Shown: positions 1-8,212 of the stretch, in pieces | Position numbering within the stretch: the first letter of the stretch is position 1 | How the letters are laid out: each line of letters starts with the position of its first letter | DNA from: Erysipelotrichaceae bacterium | GTDB lineage: Bacteria > Bacillota_I > Bacilli_A > Erysipelotrichales > Erysipelotrichaceae | Direction of reading: 5' to 3' | Length of the DNA: 55,197 nt | Assembly (NCBI GenBank): GCA_015058875.1 | Contig: SVBN01000011.1 | Coordinates: forward strand, 1-55,197 | Made by a program: the position numbers and the translations under genes | The notes under the pieces: model-generated | Told to the model about the DNA's origin: nothing | The model's database searches: none | The model's input: only the letters and a program-made list of their open reading frames with translations

Positions 1-509
1 GTCCACTTGGATTTTCCTTCAGTAAAGACAAATCCATTTCTCATGCAGAATGCATTGATCTGCTGTTTTGTTTTTTTCAATGTCTGCTTATGGTCATCTC
101 TCATGCGGATATATTCTTTGACATCCTCATCCTCCTGATCCGGAACATATACAGACTTATATGTTCCTGCAGCCAGAGCACGGGCTATCTTCTGCGCATC
201 ACGCTTATCAGTTTTGATCTCACCTGCTTTCTGCTTCGGAAGAGATGTCGGGGCAATGATAATGCATTTAATGCCTTCTTTCTCAAGATCTTTATAAAGA
301 GAGTATCCAAGGCAGCCTGCTTCATATCCGGTAACGATGGCAGTATCATCACCATGATCCTCTTTAATCCGTTTGATATACTTCACGATACTCTTTACTT
401 CCGGTTTCAAAGTGACTGTGGAGAAGCAGTTATCTGTTTCACGTGTATAGCTGCTGAGTGTGTAGTTGGTTGAATGGACATCCATTCCGATGTAAACTGT
501 TTTTGTCAT
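1..509 (-). CDS. IS110 family transposase (N-terminal part, runs off the left edge)
   Basis: Reading leftward from the ATG at 509 gives an open frame to the window edge with no stop (169 codons). It begins MTKTVYIGMDVHSTNYTLS, the usual start of the RuvC-like DEDD domain of IS110 transposases, with the first acidic residue in GMDVH. Further on, GYEAGCLGYSLYKDL and APTSLPKQKAGEIKTDKRDA (a lysine- and arginine-rich block followed by D) match the conserved second half of that domain. The C-terminal Tnp20 serine domain would lie outside the window. An AGGAGGGT-like ribosome-binding sequence sits just upstream. The protein would catalyse site-specific recombination of the element. Whether the full gene is intact cannot be seen. 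Confidence 0.85.
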   Translation of the reverse strand, partial: MTKTVYIGMDVHSTNYTLSSYTRETDNCFSTVTLKPEVKSIVKYIKRIKEDHGDDTAIVTGYEAGCLGYSLYKDLEKEGIKCIIIAPTSLPKQKAGEIKTDKRDAQKIARALAAGTYKSVYVPDQEDEDVKEYIRMRDDHKQTLKKTKQQINAFCMRNGFVFTEGKSKW

Positions 510-718
510 ATAGACCCTCCTGGTTCATGTATGCGGTAAACCCTGTGCATACGTTTGTTTTGGCCAATAAACAGTATACATCGCAGGTAAATCCACGATT
601 TCTACATGTTCACTGGGAGGGTTCTTACATATTGTCTACCTGTGACTGAAGTCATAGGTAGTTCACTGTAAAGGTCCGGGCTGATTTCCGGATTCTCTGT
701 CCTGATTTTGTTCACTAT
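510..718 (-). ncRNA. non-coding 5' end of IS110 element, candidate bridge RNA region
   Basis: IS110-group elements carry a structured bridge RNA between their left end and the transposase start. Here the roughly 200 bases upstream of the transposase contain no coding frame. They fold locally into a 12-bp hairpin (arms 636-647 and 650-661, one G-U). This is position plus structure only. The two target- and donor-binding loops were not identified. Confidence 0.35.
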
Positions 719-781
719 AAAAGGTTCTCCTCAAACTCGGGCCCTCTTTACGGGTATCAGTTTATCAGCGGAGAACCTTTT
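719..781 (-). terminator. probable gpmI terminator: 12-bp inverted repeat
   Basis: Perfect arms aaaaggttctcc (719-730) and ggagaacctttt (770-781) enclose 39 bases just after the gpmI stop codon. Read leftward, the stem ends in TTTT. The loop is long for a terminator, so a role as an insertion target for the adjacent IS110 element is also possible. Confidence 0.5.
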
Positions 782-792
782 CAGCGGCTTAA

Positions 793-2379
793 TTACTTGT
801 TAATGGATTCGAGCCATTCTTTCGGCGGTTCGTAGCCAAGCAGTTTTACAACTGTTGCGGCAACGTTTGCCAGTCCGAAGTCATCGCCTTCCTTGACTTC
901 TGTGCCTTCCGGTCCGTTATAGATCGCGAACGGTACTCTTGCCAGGGAGTGGCTTGTCTTTGCCTTCGGTGTTCCGTCAGGGTTCTTGCCCTTGTCATAC
1001 ATCTCATCGGAGTTGCCGTGGTCGGCAGTAACGATGAGTGTGTAATCCATCTTCTTGCAGGCGTCCATGACTCTTCTGAGGTTCAGGTCAACACTTTCCA
1101 CACCGATGATCGTAGCTTCATAGTTTCCTGTGTGGCCGACCATGTCTCCGTTCGGATAGTTGCACCTCAGGAACTGGTATTTGCCGGATTCGATCGCTTC
1201 AACCATCAGATCGGTAACTTCCGTTGCCTTCATCCACGGTTTCAGTTCGAACGGGATGATATCGGACGGTACTTCGACCCATGTTTCGAGTTCATCGGAG
1301 AACTTTTCGGAGCGGTTGCCGTTCCAGAAGTATGTTACGTGACCGAACTTCTGTGTTTCGGAGCATGCATAGCTTCTGACGCCCTTGTTTACCAGGAATT
1401 CGGACATTGTGTGCTCAATGTGCGGCGGTTCAACCAGGAAGTGCTCGGGGAGCTTCAGGTCTCCGTCATACTGCAGCATGCCTGCATAGAATACATCCGG
1501 CTTTCTGACCATGTCGAACTTGTCGAAGCCGCTGTTCATGTAGTCAAACGCCTTGGAGATTTCAACCGCGCGGTCGCCTCTGAAGTTGTAGAGGATGACG
1601 GAATCGCCGTCTTCGACTGTACCGACAGGCTGTCCGTCTTTTGCGACGACGAAGCCCGGCAGGAACTGGTCGGTATATCCGCCTTCAGCTCTCAGTGTTT
1701 CAATCGCTTCTTTCGCACTTGCGAACTGTCTGCCGTCGCCAAGCACATGGATATGCCATCCCTTTTCAACCATGGACCAGTCAGCTTCATAACGGTCCAT
1801 TGTAATGACCATACGGCCGCCGCCGGATGCGATTGCGCCGTGGAATGTTCCGTCATTCAGTTCAGCCAGCAGGTCTTCGAGCTGGTCTACATACTGCAGA
1901 GCGCTTGTCTCCGGTACGTCACGTCCGTCCAGCAGGATATGAACGCGTACTTCGTTCAGTCCTTCCTTCTTGCATTCCTTAACCATTGCGATCAGGTGGG
2001 AGATATTGGAATGAACGTTTCCATCGGACAGCAGTCCGAGGAAATGCATCTTTCCGCCGTGTGCCTTTACGAATTCAGCTGCGCCTTTCCAGGAAGCGGA
2101 TTCATAGATCTTGCCGCTTTCGATGGATTCATTGACCAGCTTGGCACCCTGGGAATAGATCTGTCCGCAGCCGAGCGCATTGTGTCCGACTTCGGAGTTT
2201 CCCATATCGTCATCACTCGGCAGTCCGACAGCCGTGCCGGAAGCCTTAATCGTTGTATGGGGCCACTTTGTCATCAGTTCATCGATCTGAGGTTTGTAGG
2301 CATGCAGAACCGCATTGCCCATGTCTTTTTCAGTCCAGCCGACACCGTCCATGACGACCAGTACTACAGGTTTGCTCAT
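793..2379 (-). CDS. gpmI: 2,3-bisphosphoglycerate-independent phosphoglycerate mutase
   Basis: The enzyme interconverts 3- and 2-phosphoglycerate in glycolysis, using two metal ions and a phosphoserine intermediate. At 528 residues it has the usual length (about 510). The N-terminal VVMDGVGW carries a metal-binding Asp. The stretch DDDMGNSEVGHNALG contains the nucleophilic serine. The middle part has the substrate-binding HILLDGRDVPETSA and the paired arginines of RMVITMDRYEADW. VTADHGNSDEMYD and KTSHSLARVPF supply the C-terminal metal ligands. The start has a good AAGGAG site about 10 bases upstream. It lies downstream of gpmA on the same strand, with 180 bases between them, so the two unrelated mutase types are neighbours. 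Confidence 0.97.
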   Translation of the reverse strand: MSKPVVLVVMDGVGWTEKDMGNAVLHAYKPQIDELMTKWPHTTIKASGTAVGLPSDDDMGNSEVGHNALGCGQIYSQGAKLVNESIESGKIYESASWKGAAEFVKAHGGKMHFLGLLSDGNVHSNISHLIAMVKECKKEGLNEVRVHILLDGRDVPETSALQYVDQLEDLLAELNDGTFHGAIASGGGRMVITMDRYEADWSMVEKGWHIHVLGDGRQFASAKEAIETLRAEGGYTDQFLPGFVVAKDGQPVGTVEDGDSVILYNFRGDRAVEISKAFDYMNSGFDKFDMVRKPDVFYAGMLQYDGDLKLPEHFLVEPPHIEHTMSEFLVNKGVRSYACSETQKFGHVTYFWNGNRSEKFSDELETWVEVPSDIIPFELKPWMKATEVTDLMVEAIESGKYQFLRCNYPNGDMVGHTGNYEATIIGVESVDLNLRRVMDACKKMDYTLIVTADHGNSDEMYDKGKNPDGTPKAKTSHSLARVPFAIYNGPEGTEVKEGDDFGLANVAATVVKLLGYEPPKEWLESINK

Positions 2380-2467
2380 AATGTTTCTCCTTTTCTTCTT
2401 AGAAAAATCCCTGCTTCAAATATACCATGAAGATGTTATTTATTTGTAAGGATTTTCACGGAAAACG

Positions 2468-2485
2468 GAAGCTTCGGCTTCTTTT
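2468..2485 (+). terminator. TTCG-loop hairpin with T-run, between gpmI and gpmA
   Basis: GAAGC-TTCG-GCTTC (2468-2481) is followed by TTTT on the plus strand. No plus-strand gene precedes it. In the gpmA-to-gpmI direction the hairpin reads with a CGAA loop and CGTTTT after it, so it may act weakly in that direction. Confidence 0.35.
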
Positions 2486-2559
2486 ATCATGAGCTTTCCG
2501 GTCCCGAAATCTGACATTCCTCCGGAATGCAATAAGAACCCCCGCAGAGGCATGCCATG

Positions 2560-3315
2560 TCAGGATTTCTTTGCGTTTGCCTGATTGGCAACCGCATTGA
2601 TCTTCTTTGCCAGTTCTTCCTGATTCCCCAGATAGTAATGCTTTACCGGTCGGAACTGATCATCCAGTTCATATACCAGGGGAACTCCGGTCGGAATATT
2701 CAGTCCGGCAATCTCATCATCCGAGATGCTGTCGAGATATTTTACGAGAGCACGCAGGGAATTGCCGTGTGCAGCAATCAGAACATTCTTTCCGGATGCG
2801 ATTTCCGGTCTGATCTCCTCTTCATAATAGGGGATAACTCTGGCGACGCAGTCCTTCAGACATTCCGTCAGCGGCAGATCCTTTTTATCGAATCCTTTAT
2901 AAAGTTCCTGATTGGCGGGATTTCTTTCATCGCTTTCGTCCAGTGCGGGAGGCTGTACATCATAGGAACGTCTCCACACATTGACCTGTTCCTGTCCGTA
3001 CTTTTCCGCAGTTTCCGCCTTGTTCAGTCCCTGAAGCGCACCGTAGTGTCTTTCATTCAGCTTCCAGCTCTTAATGACGGGAATCCATTCCTCATCAAGT
3101 TCCTCAAGGATATGATTGGCGGTATGAATCGCACGCTTCAGATATGATGTATAGCACACATCGAAATGAAATCCGGCTTCCTTCAGAAGTCTGCCGCCTT
3201 CTGCGGCTTCCTGATGTCCTGTCTCCGTCAGATCCACATCTGTCCATCCCGTAAACAGGTTGAGTTTGTTCCAGGCACTTTCACCATGCCTGACAAGTAC
3301 AAGTCTGTATGTCAT
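2560..3315 (-). CDS. gpmA: 2,3-bisphosphoglycerate-dependent phosphoglycerate mutase
   Basis: This histidine-phosphatase-fold enzyme does the same reaction as GpmI by an unrelated mechanism. It starts [16 protein letters not shown], with the phosphorylated histidine in RHGES. It continues with the family signatures [13 protein letters not shown] and [17 protein letters not shown] (catalytic Glu), and closes with the second catalytic histidine in [15 protein letters not shown]. Its 251 residues match the family's 230-250. The start is supported by GGAGGG about 8 bases upstream. Confidence 0.97.
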   Translation of the reverse strand: MTYRLVLVRHGESAWNKLNLFTGWTDVDLTETGHQEAAEGGRLLKEAGFHFDVCYTSYLKRAIHTANHILEELDEEWIPVIKSWKLNERHYGALQGLNKAETAEKYGQEQVNVWRRSYDVQPPALDESDERNPANQELYKGFDKKDLPLTECLKDCVARVIPYYEEEIRPEIASGKNVLIAAHGNSLRALVKYLDSISDDEIAGLNIPTGVPLVYELDDQFRPVKHYYLGNQEELAKKINAVANQANAKKS

Positions 3316-3329
3316 TTTTCCCTCCTGGC

Positions 3330-3369
3330 GTCCCGAAACGGGACCCCCATTAGTTAGACTACACTAACT
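3330..3369 (-). promoter_or_regulatory. two hairpins in the gpmA leader
   Basis: GTCCCG-AAA-CGGGAC (3330-3344) sits immediately upstream of the gpmA ribosome-binding site. AGTTAG-N6-CTAACT (3352-3369) lies just beyond it. They could be a leader structure or an operator; no known class is recognised. Confidence 0.3.
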
Positions 3370-3459
3370 TCGGGTGCTTGTCATCATTCATGATCATATG
3401 TGTGCCTGTACCGTACAGAAAAACATTGAAAGGATCCTGCCATGGCATTACAACAAAAC

Positions 3460-3509
3460 CAGTAAAAACAGTTAACAGAGTAAACAAAAACCGAAACAGT
3501 AAAAACAGT
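3460..3509 (+). repeat. 13-bp direct repeat upstream of the ATPase gene
   Basis: CAGTAAAAACAGT occurs at 3460-3472 and again at 3497-3509, a 37-base step. Related gttaac and gtaaac words lie between them. The second copy lies 19 bases before the ATG at 3528. A binding site for a regulator is possible; no identity can be given. Confidence 0.5.
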
Positions 3510-3527
3510 AAAGATGAAAGGGGATCT

Positions 3528-4575
3528 ATGAAATTCAATACTTATTCTCTGATCTTCGGAAAGGAACCGGCTGAAAGAATATCCCGCTCATCTGTGGTCA
3601 CAATGGTTTCCGAAAGTTTTTCATCAGAACCGGCCATTCAGCAGATTTTCATGATCACCGGAGTCCGGGATTCCGGAAAAACAGTCCTGATGAACGAAAT
3701 CAAAAGCACACTGCAGAAAAAACAGGAATGGATTGTGATTGAACTCAGTCCGGAACGCGATATGCTTGTCTCTCTTGCCTAAACTCAGCAGCAGAAATCA
3801 TCTTGCTGAGATTTTTCAGTCCGCAGAAATCAATCTGTCCTTTTTCGGCCTGGGCTTATCCGTGAAAAATACCGTCCCTGTCACAGACATCGAAACCGCA
3901 CTTTCCCGCATGCTCTCCTCTCTGAAAGAACACGGAAAAAAAGTACTGATATTGATTGACGAAGCGGTGAACAACACATACATGCGCCAGTTTTCCAGTT
4001 CCTTTCAGATTCTGATCCGGGAGGATCTGCCGCTGTTTCTCCTGATGACCGGCCTGTATGAAAATGTATATGAACTGCAGAATGAAAAGTCACTGATCTT
4101 CCTGTACCGGGCACCGAAAATCGATATGAAACCGCTGAATCTCAGGGCAATCGCCGAAAACTATCAGAATAATTTCAATCTGAGTGAAGACGAAGCCAGA
4201 CAGATGTCCCTGATGACAAAGGGATACTCCTTTGCGTTTCAGGTCCTCGGTTACTTTACCTTTCAGCACTCCGGTCAATGGCGGCAGGCATATGACGAAT
4301 ACCGGGAATATCTTTCCGTTTACGTTTATGAAAAGATCTGGTCCGAACTGTCCGCAAAGGATAAATCCATTGCGTATGCCCCTGCAAAATCAGAGAACGG
4401 CAGTATCCGCAGAATCCGGGAATTTCTTCACATGGAAACCAATCAGTTCAATCCGTACCGTCAGCGGCTGATCCGGAAAGGGATTGTGGACGGCAGTACA
4501 TACGGCATCCTGCATTTTACACTGCCATTGTTTGACCTGTTTGCCATTGAAAATTACGAAAACGAGCAGTTCTGA
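3528..4575 (+). pseudogene. AAA-type ATPase gene split by a one-base frameshift
   Basis: The first part starts at 3528 behind GAAAGGGGATCT and encodes about 84 residues with a Walker A loop (GVRDSGKT). It ends at a TAA at 3780-3782. The remainder is open in the next frame up to a stop at 4575, continuing the same protein (KLSSRNHLAEIF), with a Walker B-like ILIDEA. Its C-terminal part ends in a winged-helix-like region, as in bacterial relatives of the archaeal-type ATPases. Removing one T near 3780 restores a single frame of about 348 residues. This could be a decaying gene, a sequencing error or a programmed shift. Both parts keep normal codon use, so the damage is recent or false. Its cellular role is unknown. 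Confidence 0.7.
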
Positions 4576-4652
4576 CACCTCTTACGCAGACAGAACATTC
4601 CTTTTGACATTCCTGCCGTTCCGGCAAACAAATATCCATCATATGATTATGA

Positions 4653-4680
4653 TTGTCCTCCGGGTGTTTTCTGTTATAAT
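4653..4680 (+). promoter_or_regulatory. sigma-A type promoter for the PhnD-like gene
   Basis: TTGTCC (4653-4658), a 16-base spacer and a perfect TATAAT (4675-4680) lie 26 bases upstream of the start codon at 4707. Confidence 0.6.
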
Positions 4681-4706
4681 TGCCGGGTACACTTCAGGAG
4701 AAACCA

Positions 4707-5741
4707 ATGAACTTCCGAAAAACTGCTCTTGCACTGCTGAGTCTTGTCATGATGACAGGATGTTCACAGAAGAAAACCGAAAAAGATCCGGACCGGCCGG
4801 ATGACCTGAATGAGCTCAGAATCACGCTTCTGCCGACAATTGCGGCAGATACCGTACTGCCCGAAGCGGAAGAAATCGCGGATATCATGGAAGAGGAAAT
4901 GCTGAAGAACGGATACCAGATCGGCGACATCACATTCCATGTTTCCGAATCCTATGAGGATGCGGCGGAATCACTGGCCGCAGGAAAAGCACATCTGGCC
5001 TTCCTGCCGGCAGGCACCTATGTGCAGTATTCCGATCAGACGCAGGTCATTCTGACGGCTGCGGTTCAGGGCCTGTCCAATGACAGCGATAATCCTGCGG
5101 ACTGGAACGGAGAAGATTATAAAACAATGCGCACCGGTACCCCGGTCACGCATCAGAAAACACTCATCTTTGCCGGACCTTCGGAATACGGAAAGAAACT
5201 TGCACAGAAGGTCAATAACGGTGAAGCACTGACCTGGGAGGATCTGACCGGCGCACGCTGGGCAGCCGGAAATCCCGCAAGTCCTTCGGCCTATATTTAT
5301 CCGGAGCTGTATCTGAAAGAAAACTACGACGGCAGAACCCTGACGGATCTGAACTCCCTGGAACATCTGAGCATCACGGAATCCTTCCGCAAAGCCGCAG
5401 AAGAAGAGATCGATGTCTTTGTCTGCTATGCGGACGGACGCATGGATTACGAAACAGAGTGGAATGAAGAATGGGGCAGGGAAGATTCCATATGGAATGA
5501 ATGCCGGGTCCTCGCAGTCGCACCGGATATGATCAATGACGCAGCCGCAATTACGCTCATCAATGACCTGGTGAAAAGCGATTCATTCGTCGAAGCGCTC
5601 CAGAGCGCACTGATTCAGACCGCCGAAACAAAAGAAGGAAAAGAATTCTTCTCCCTCTATGCTTATAACGGATTTCAGAAAGCATCTGATTCCGATTATG
5701 ACACCGCCCGTGAAGCACTTGCTGTAACCGGGCGTCACTGA
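4707..5741 (+). CDS. PhnD-like phosphate/phosphonate substrate-binding lipoprotein
   Basis: The ATG at 4707 follows CAGGAG. The product starts with a lipoprotein signal whose lipobox is MTGC (Cys at about residue 20), so it should be anchored outside the membrane. The rest (about 344 residues in all) is a periplasmic-binding fold of the PhnD/SsuA-like group. It includes ESLAAGKAHLAFLPAGTYV near residue 95, the usual contact region, and the family's GARWAAGNPASPSAYIYPE segment. No phnC or phnE partners are next to it, and it is flanked by its own promoter and a strong terminator, so it is an orphan binding protein. Its ligand is not readable from the sequence; phosphonate, phosphite or another oxyanion are options. 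Confidence 0.8.
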   Translation: MNFRKTALALLSLVMMTGCSQKKTEKDPDRPDDLNELRITLLPTIAADTVLPEAEEIADIMEEEMLKNGYQIGDITFHVSESYEDAAESLAAGKAHLAFLPAGTYVQYSDQTQVILTAAVQGLSNDSDNPADWNGEDYKTMRTGTPVTHQKTLIFAGPSEYGKKLAQKVNNGEALTWEDLTGARWAAGNPASPSAYIYPELYLKENYDGRTLTDLNSLEHLSITESFRKAAEEEIDVFVCYADGRMDYETEWNEEWGREDSIWNECRVLAVAPDMINDAAAITLINDLVKSDSFVEALQSALIQTAETKEGKEFFSLYAYNGFQKASDSDYDTAREALAVTGRH

Positions 5742-5753
5742 AACGCAAAACAT

Positions 5754-5797
5754 GCCGGAGTTTCCTGCAGTCACAGGAGATTCCGGCTTTGTTTTTA
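5754..5797. terminator. bidirectional terminator between convergent genes
   Basis: GCCGGA..TCCTG pairs with CAGGA..TCCGGC and is followed by a T-rich tract (5788-5797). It follows the PhnD-like gene and overlaps the 3' end of the minus-strand phosphatase gene. Confidence 0.8.
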
Positions 5798-6562
5798 TTC
5801 CAGATACATATCTCTGAGCCGGTTCAGCTTTTCCTCATCCAGTCCGTATTCCTTTTCAAAGAATTCCTCATACGTACCGAACCGGTTCCGGATGCTGTGA
5901 ATAATCTGCTGTCCGATGGTTTCCGATACCGCTTCGCGCATGGTAAGCAGTTCCTTCAGCACCGGATCATTCTCAATCCGTTCGGCATTGCCTTTCAGCT
6001 TTGCCTTCAGCTGATGCTTGCGGTATTCATTTGACAGCATATAATCCCAGAGCACAATGTCGTCATCCAGTCCCAGTGCCAGCAGGATCAGAATCGCAGC
6101 CACACCGGTACGGTCCTTTCCGGTCGCACAGTGAAACAGGATCGGGACGTTGTACTCCAGCAGTTCTTCAAACAGCAGCCGGAACGCATCATTCTCATAC
6201 GGCATATGCCGGTAATAATGATTCAGCAGAGAAAGCTGTTTTTTTCCTTCCTCACCGGTCTGATTCATGCCTCTGGGAGAAAAGTCAATCTCCGCGCCGT
6301 TGGCAATCAGTCCGCTGTGATTAATGATATTGACTCCGGGAAATGCCGGTTCCGGTTCTCTTTCCCTCTCCCTGTCCGTTCTCAGATCCAGGATCGTCTT
6401 CAGCCCGAGAGAGCGCACGGCAGTCAGCTCGGTATCGATCATCCGGGAAGGGGATCCGCTCCGGTAGATCAGTCCCTTTCTGACTTTTTTTCCCTGCGAG
6501 GTGACATATCCCCCGAGGTCTCTGAAATTGATTATTTCTCTGAATCTGAAATCCTTTTCCAT
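5795..6562 (-). CDS. tyrosine-protein phosphatase (Y_phosphatase3 type)
   Basis: This 255-residue cytoplasmic phosphatase carries the P-loop HCATGKDRTGVAA (Cys nucleophile and Arg). It has the N-terminal signature INFRDLGGY and KVRKGLIYRSGSPSRM that mark the LipA/PTP-like family of Firmicutes. Such enzymes dephosphorylate phosphotyrosine proteins or phosphoinositides; the substrate here is unknown. The start is supported by GAGGAAA. It is divergent from the 5'-nucleotidase-like gene across 120 bases. Confidence 0.88.
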   Translation of the reverse strand: MEKDFRFREIINFRDLGGYVTSQGKKVRKGLIYRSGSPSRMIDTELTAVRSLGLKTILDLRTDREREREPEPAFPGVNIINHSGLIANGAEIDFSPRGMNQTGEEGKKQLSLLNHYYRHMPYENDAFRLLFEELLEYNVPILFHCATGKDRTGVAAILILLALGLDDDIVLWDYMLSNEYRKHQLKAKLKGNAERIENDPVLKELLTMREAVSETIGQQIIHSIRNRFGTYEEFFEKEYGLDEEKLNRLRDMYLE

Positions 6563-6624
6563 ACCGTTTCCTCAGAAACAATCATACCAAATATGCACTG
6601 CAGGATGGTATCCTGTTTTTCCGG

Positions 6625-6654
6625 TTGTGCTTTATTGAAAGTATATTCTATAAT
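6625..6654 (+). promoter_or_regulatory. promoter for the metallophosphatase gene
   Basis: TTGTGC (6625-6630), an 18-base spacer and TATAAT (6649-6654) lie just before the gene at 6683. A perfect CAGGAT-ggt-ATCCTG palindrome followed by TTTTT lies at 6601-6620 between the two divergent genes and could be an operator or a short terminator. Confidence 0.55.
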
Positions 6655-6682
6655 TTGTTGGCATTTCAGAAAGAGGTGAACT

Positions 6683-8203
6683 ATGGGAAACAGAATCAGG
6701 ATTCTTGCGACAGGGGATGTCCGCGGCAGAATCAGTCCGTACAATGATGCGGACGGGCTGTCTGAGTATAAAGGATTTGCCAGACTGAGCACGCTGATCG
6801 ATGCGCTCAGGGACGAAGATACGATCGTCGTCGATAACGGAAATGCACTGCAGGGTTCCGCATTGATGTATTATCATGCGCTGAACAATGCCGAGGCGGA
6901 ATCCCCGGTCACTGCCGTCATGAACCATATCGGATATGACTATGTCAATCTCGGCAATCATGATTTTGATTCCGGCATGCATGTGCTGTGTGACCATCTG
7001 GAACGTCTGAGCGCACCGTGCATCACTTCGAATCTGAATTATAAAGGGAAGCCTTTCTGCCCGACCTACGTCATCACGGAAACAGCCGGAAAGAAAATTG
7101 CTCTGTTCGGTCTGATCACTCCGCAGACATTCCGTCTGGAAAAAAGAGCCAATGTCCGCGGCTGCAGATTCCTTTCCGCTCTGGAAACAGCGAAGAAAAC
7201 CGTACGCCTGATCCGTGATCTGGAAAAACCGGATTATATCATCTGTCTGTATCACGGCGGTCTTGAACGGGATCCGGCTTCCGGATATCCGACGGAAACA
7301 CTGACCGGAGAAAATGAAGCGTATGCTCTGCTCAGAGAAGTCCGGGGTATCGATCTTTTGATCACCGGACATCAGGGCAGATCGCTCTGCGGAACGTTGT
7401 TCAATACGGTATATACCCAGACTGCCGGAGAAGGCGCGGAACTTGCCTGCATCGATATCTATACCGATACCGGTGTCATTGAACCGCGTATCCTGAAGGC
7501 GGACTGTGAACCGGATGAAGAGATACTGTCCCTCTGTGAAAATGCGCAGAATGACTGCGACGCCTGGCTGAACGAGCAGATCGGTGTGTGCGGATCTGAC
7601 CTTGAAATAAAGGATGAAACAGACGCAAGGATGAACAAATCACAGTTCATTACCTTCGTGAATCAGACATTGATGGAGCTCACCGGTGCCCAGATCGCGG
7701 CTGTACCGCTTTATCCGGGTGCCCATGGCCTGCATCAGGAGATCGCGATGCGTGATCTCATCACATCTTTCCCGTATGCGGATACTGTTACAGTAAAAAA
7801 GATCACCGGGAAGGTTCTGAAGGAGTATCTTGAACAGAGCGCTTCCTTCTGGTCGATCCGGAATGATGCGGTCGTTGTATCTCCGGCATTCGTGACACCG
7901 GTAAAGAAATACGAACTGTATGACATGGCAGACGGCATCGAATATACCATCCGTGTTTCCGAAGATCCGGGACACCGGATTGAAAACCTGACATATCAGG
8001 GACAGCCGGTGGAAGATAACATGGAATTTGCATTTGTCACAACCGGATACCGCGCCTACGGCAACGGCGGCTATGACATGTTAAAGGAATGTCCCTATGT
8101 CAGCGATATAAAGCAGTCCCTGGCGCTGATTCTTGCGGATTATATCCGTGACCATCAGGCAGTCTCGTTCGAACCCGTTCATAACATTCACGTCGTACGC
8201 TGA
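6683..8203 (+). CDS. 5'-nucleotidase / 2',3'-cyclic phosphodiesterase family protein with altered metal site
   Basis: This 506-residue protein has an N-terminal metallophosphatase domain (about 1-260) and a C-terminal 5'-nucleotidase domain (about 290-490, with GNGGYDML). There is no signal peptide, so it should be cytoplasmic, unlike UshA or CpdB. GNHDF (N92, H93), H191 and H230 are present. However, the first motif reads GDVRG (Arg14 where His is normal), DNGN has Asn54 where the bridging Asp is normal, and GHQG has Gly232 where UshA has Gln. So one metal site looks lost. It may be a changed or inactive enzyme. The start follows AAAGAGGTGA. Ten bases separate it from the HAD gene, so the two probably form an operon. 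Confidence 0.85.
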   Translation: MGNRIRILATGDVRGRISPYNDADGLSEYKGFARLSTLIDALRDEDTIVVDNGNALQGSALMYYHALNNAEAESPVTAVMNHIGYDYVNLGNHDFDSGMHVLCDHLERLSAPCITSNLNYKGKPFCPTYVITETAGKKIALFGLITPQTFRLEKRANVRGCRFLSALETAKKTVRLIRDLEKPDYIICLYHGGLERDPASGYPTETLTGENEAYALLREVRGIDLLITGHQGRSLCGTLFNTVYTQTAGEGAELACIDIYTDTGVIEPRILKADCEPDEEILSLCENAQNDCDAWLNEQIGVCGSDLEIKDETDARMNKSQFITFVNQTLMELTGAQIAAVPLYPGAHGLHQEIAMRDLITSFPYADTVTVKKITGKVLKEYLEQSASFWSIRNDAVVVSPAFVTPVKKYELYDMADGIEYTIRVSEDPGHRIENLTYQGQPVEDNMEFAFVTTGYRAYGNGGYDMLKECPYVSDIKQSLALILADYIRDHQAVSFEPVHNIHVVR

Positions 8204-8212
8204 GGTAATATC

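Larger units (their letters stand above)
1..718 (-). mobile_element. IS110-family insertion element, 5' part, cut by window edge
   Basis: The segment holds the first 169 codons of an IS110-type transposase plus about 200 bases of upstream non-coding DNA. IS110 elements lack terminal inverted repeats, so the outer end cannot be read from the sequence. I place it just before the gpmI terminator stem that starts at 719, but the boundary is a guess. The non-coding stretch contains a near-perfect 12-bp hairpin (636-661) and two related copies of a gttcactrta motif (661 and 710). Confidence 0.55.

Noticed and set aside
429..440. TGTTTCACGTG half of a parS site inside the IS110 transposase
   Set aside because: Only the left half matches; the right half differs, so ParB binding is unlikely.
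949..2430. Long plus-strand open frame (493 codons) opposite gpmI
   Set aside because: It lies entirely antisense to gpmI, has no domain or ribosome-binding site, and arises from the codon bias of the real gene.
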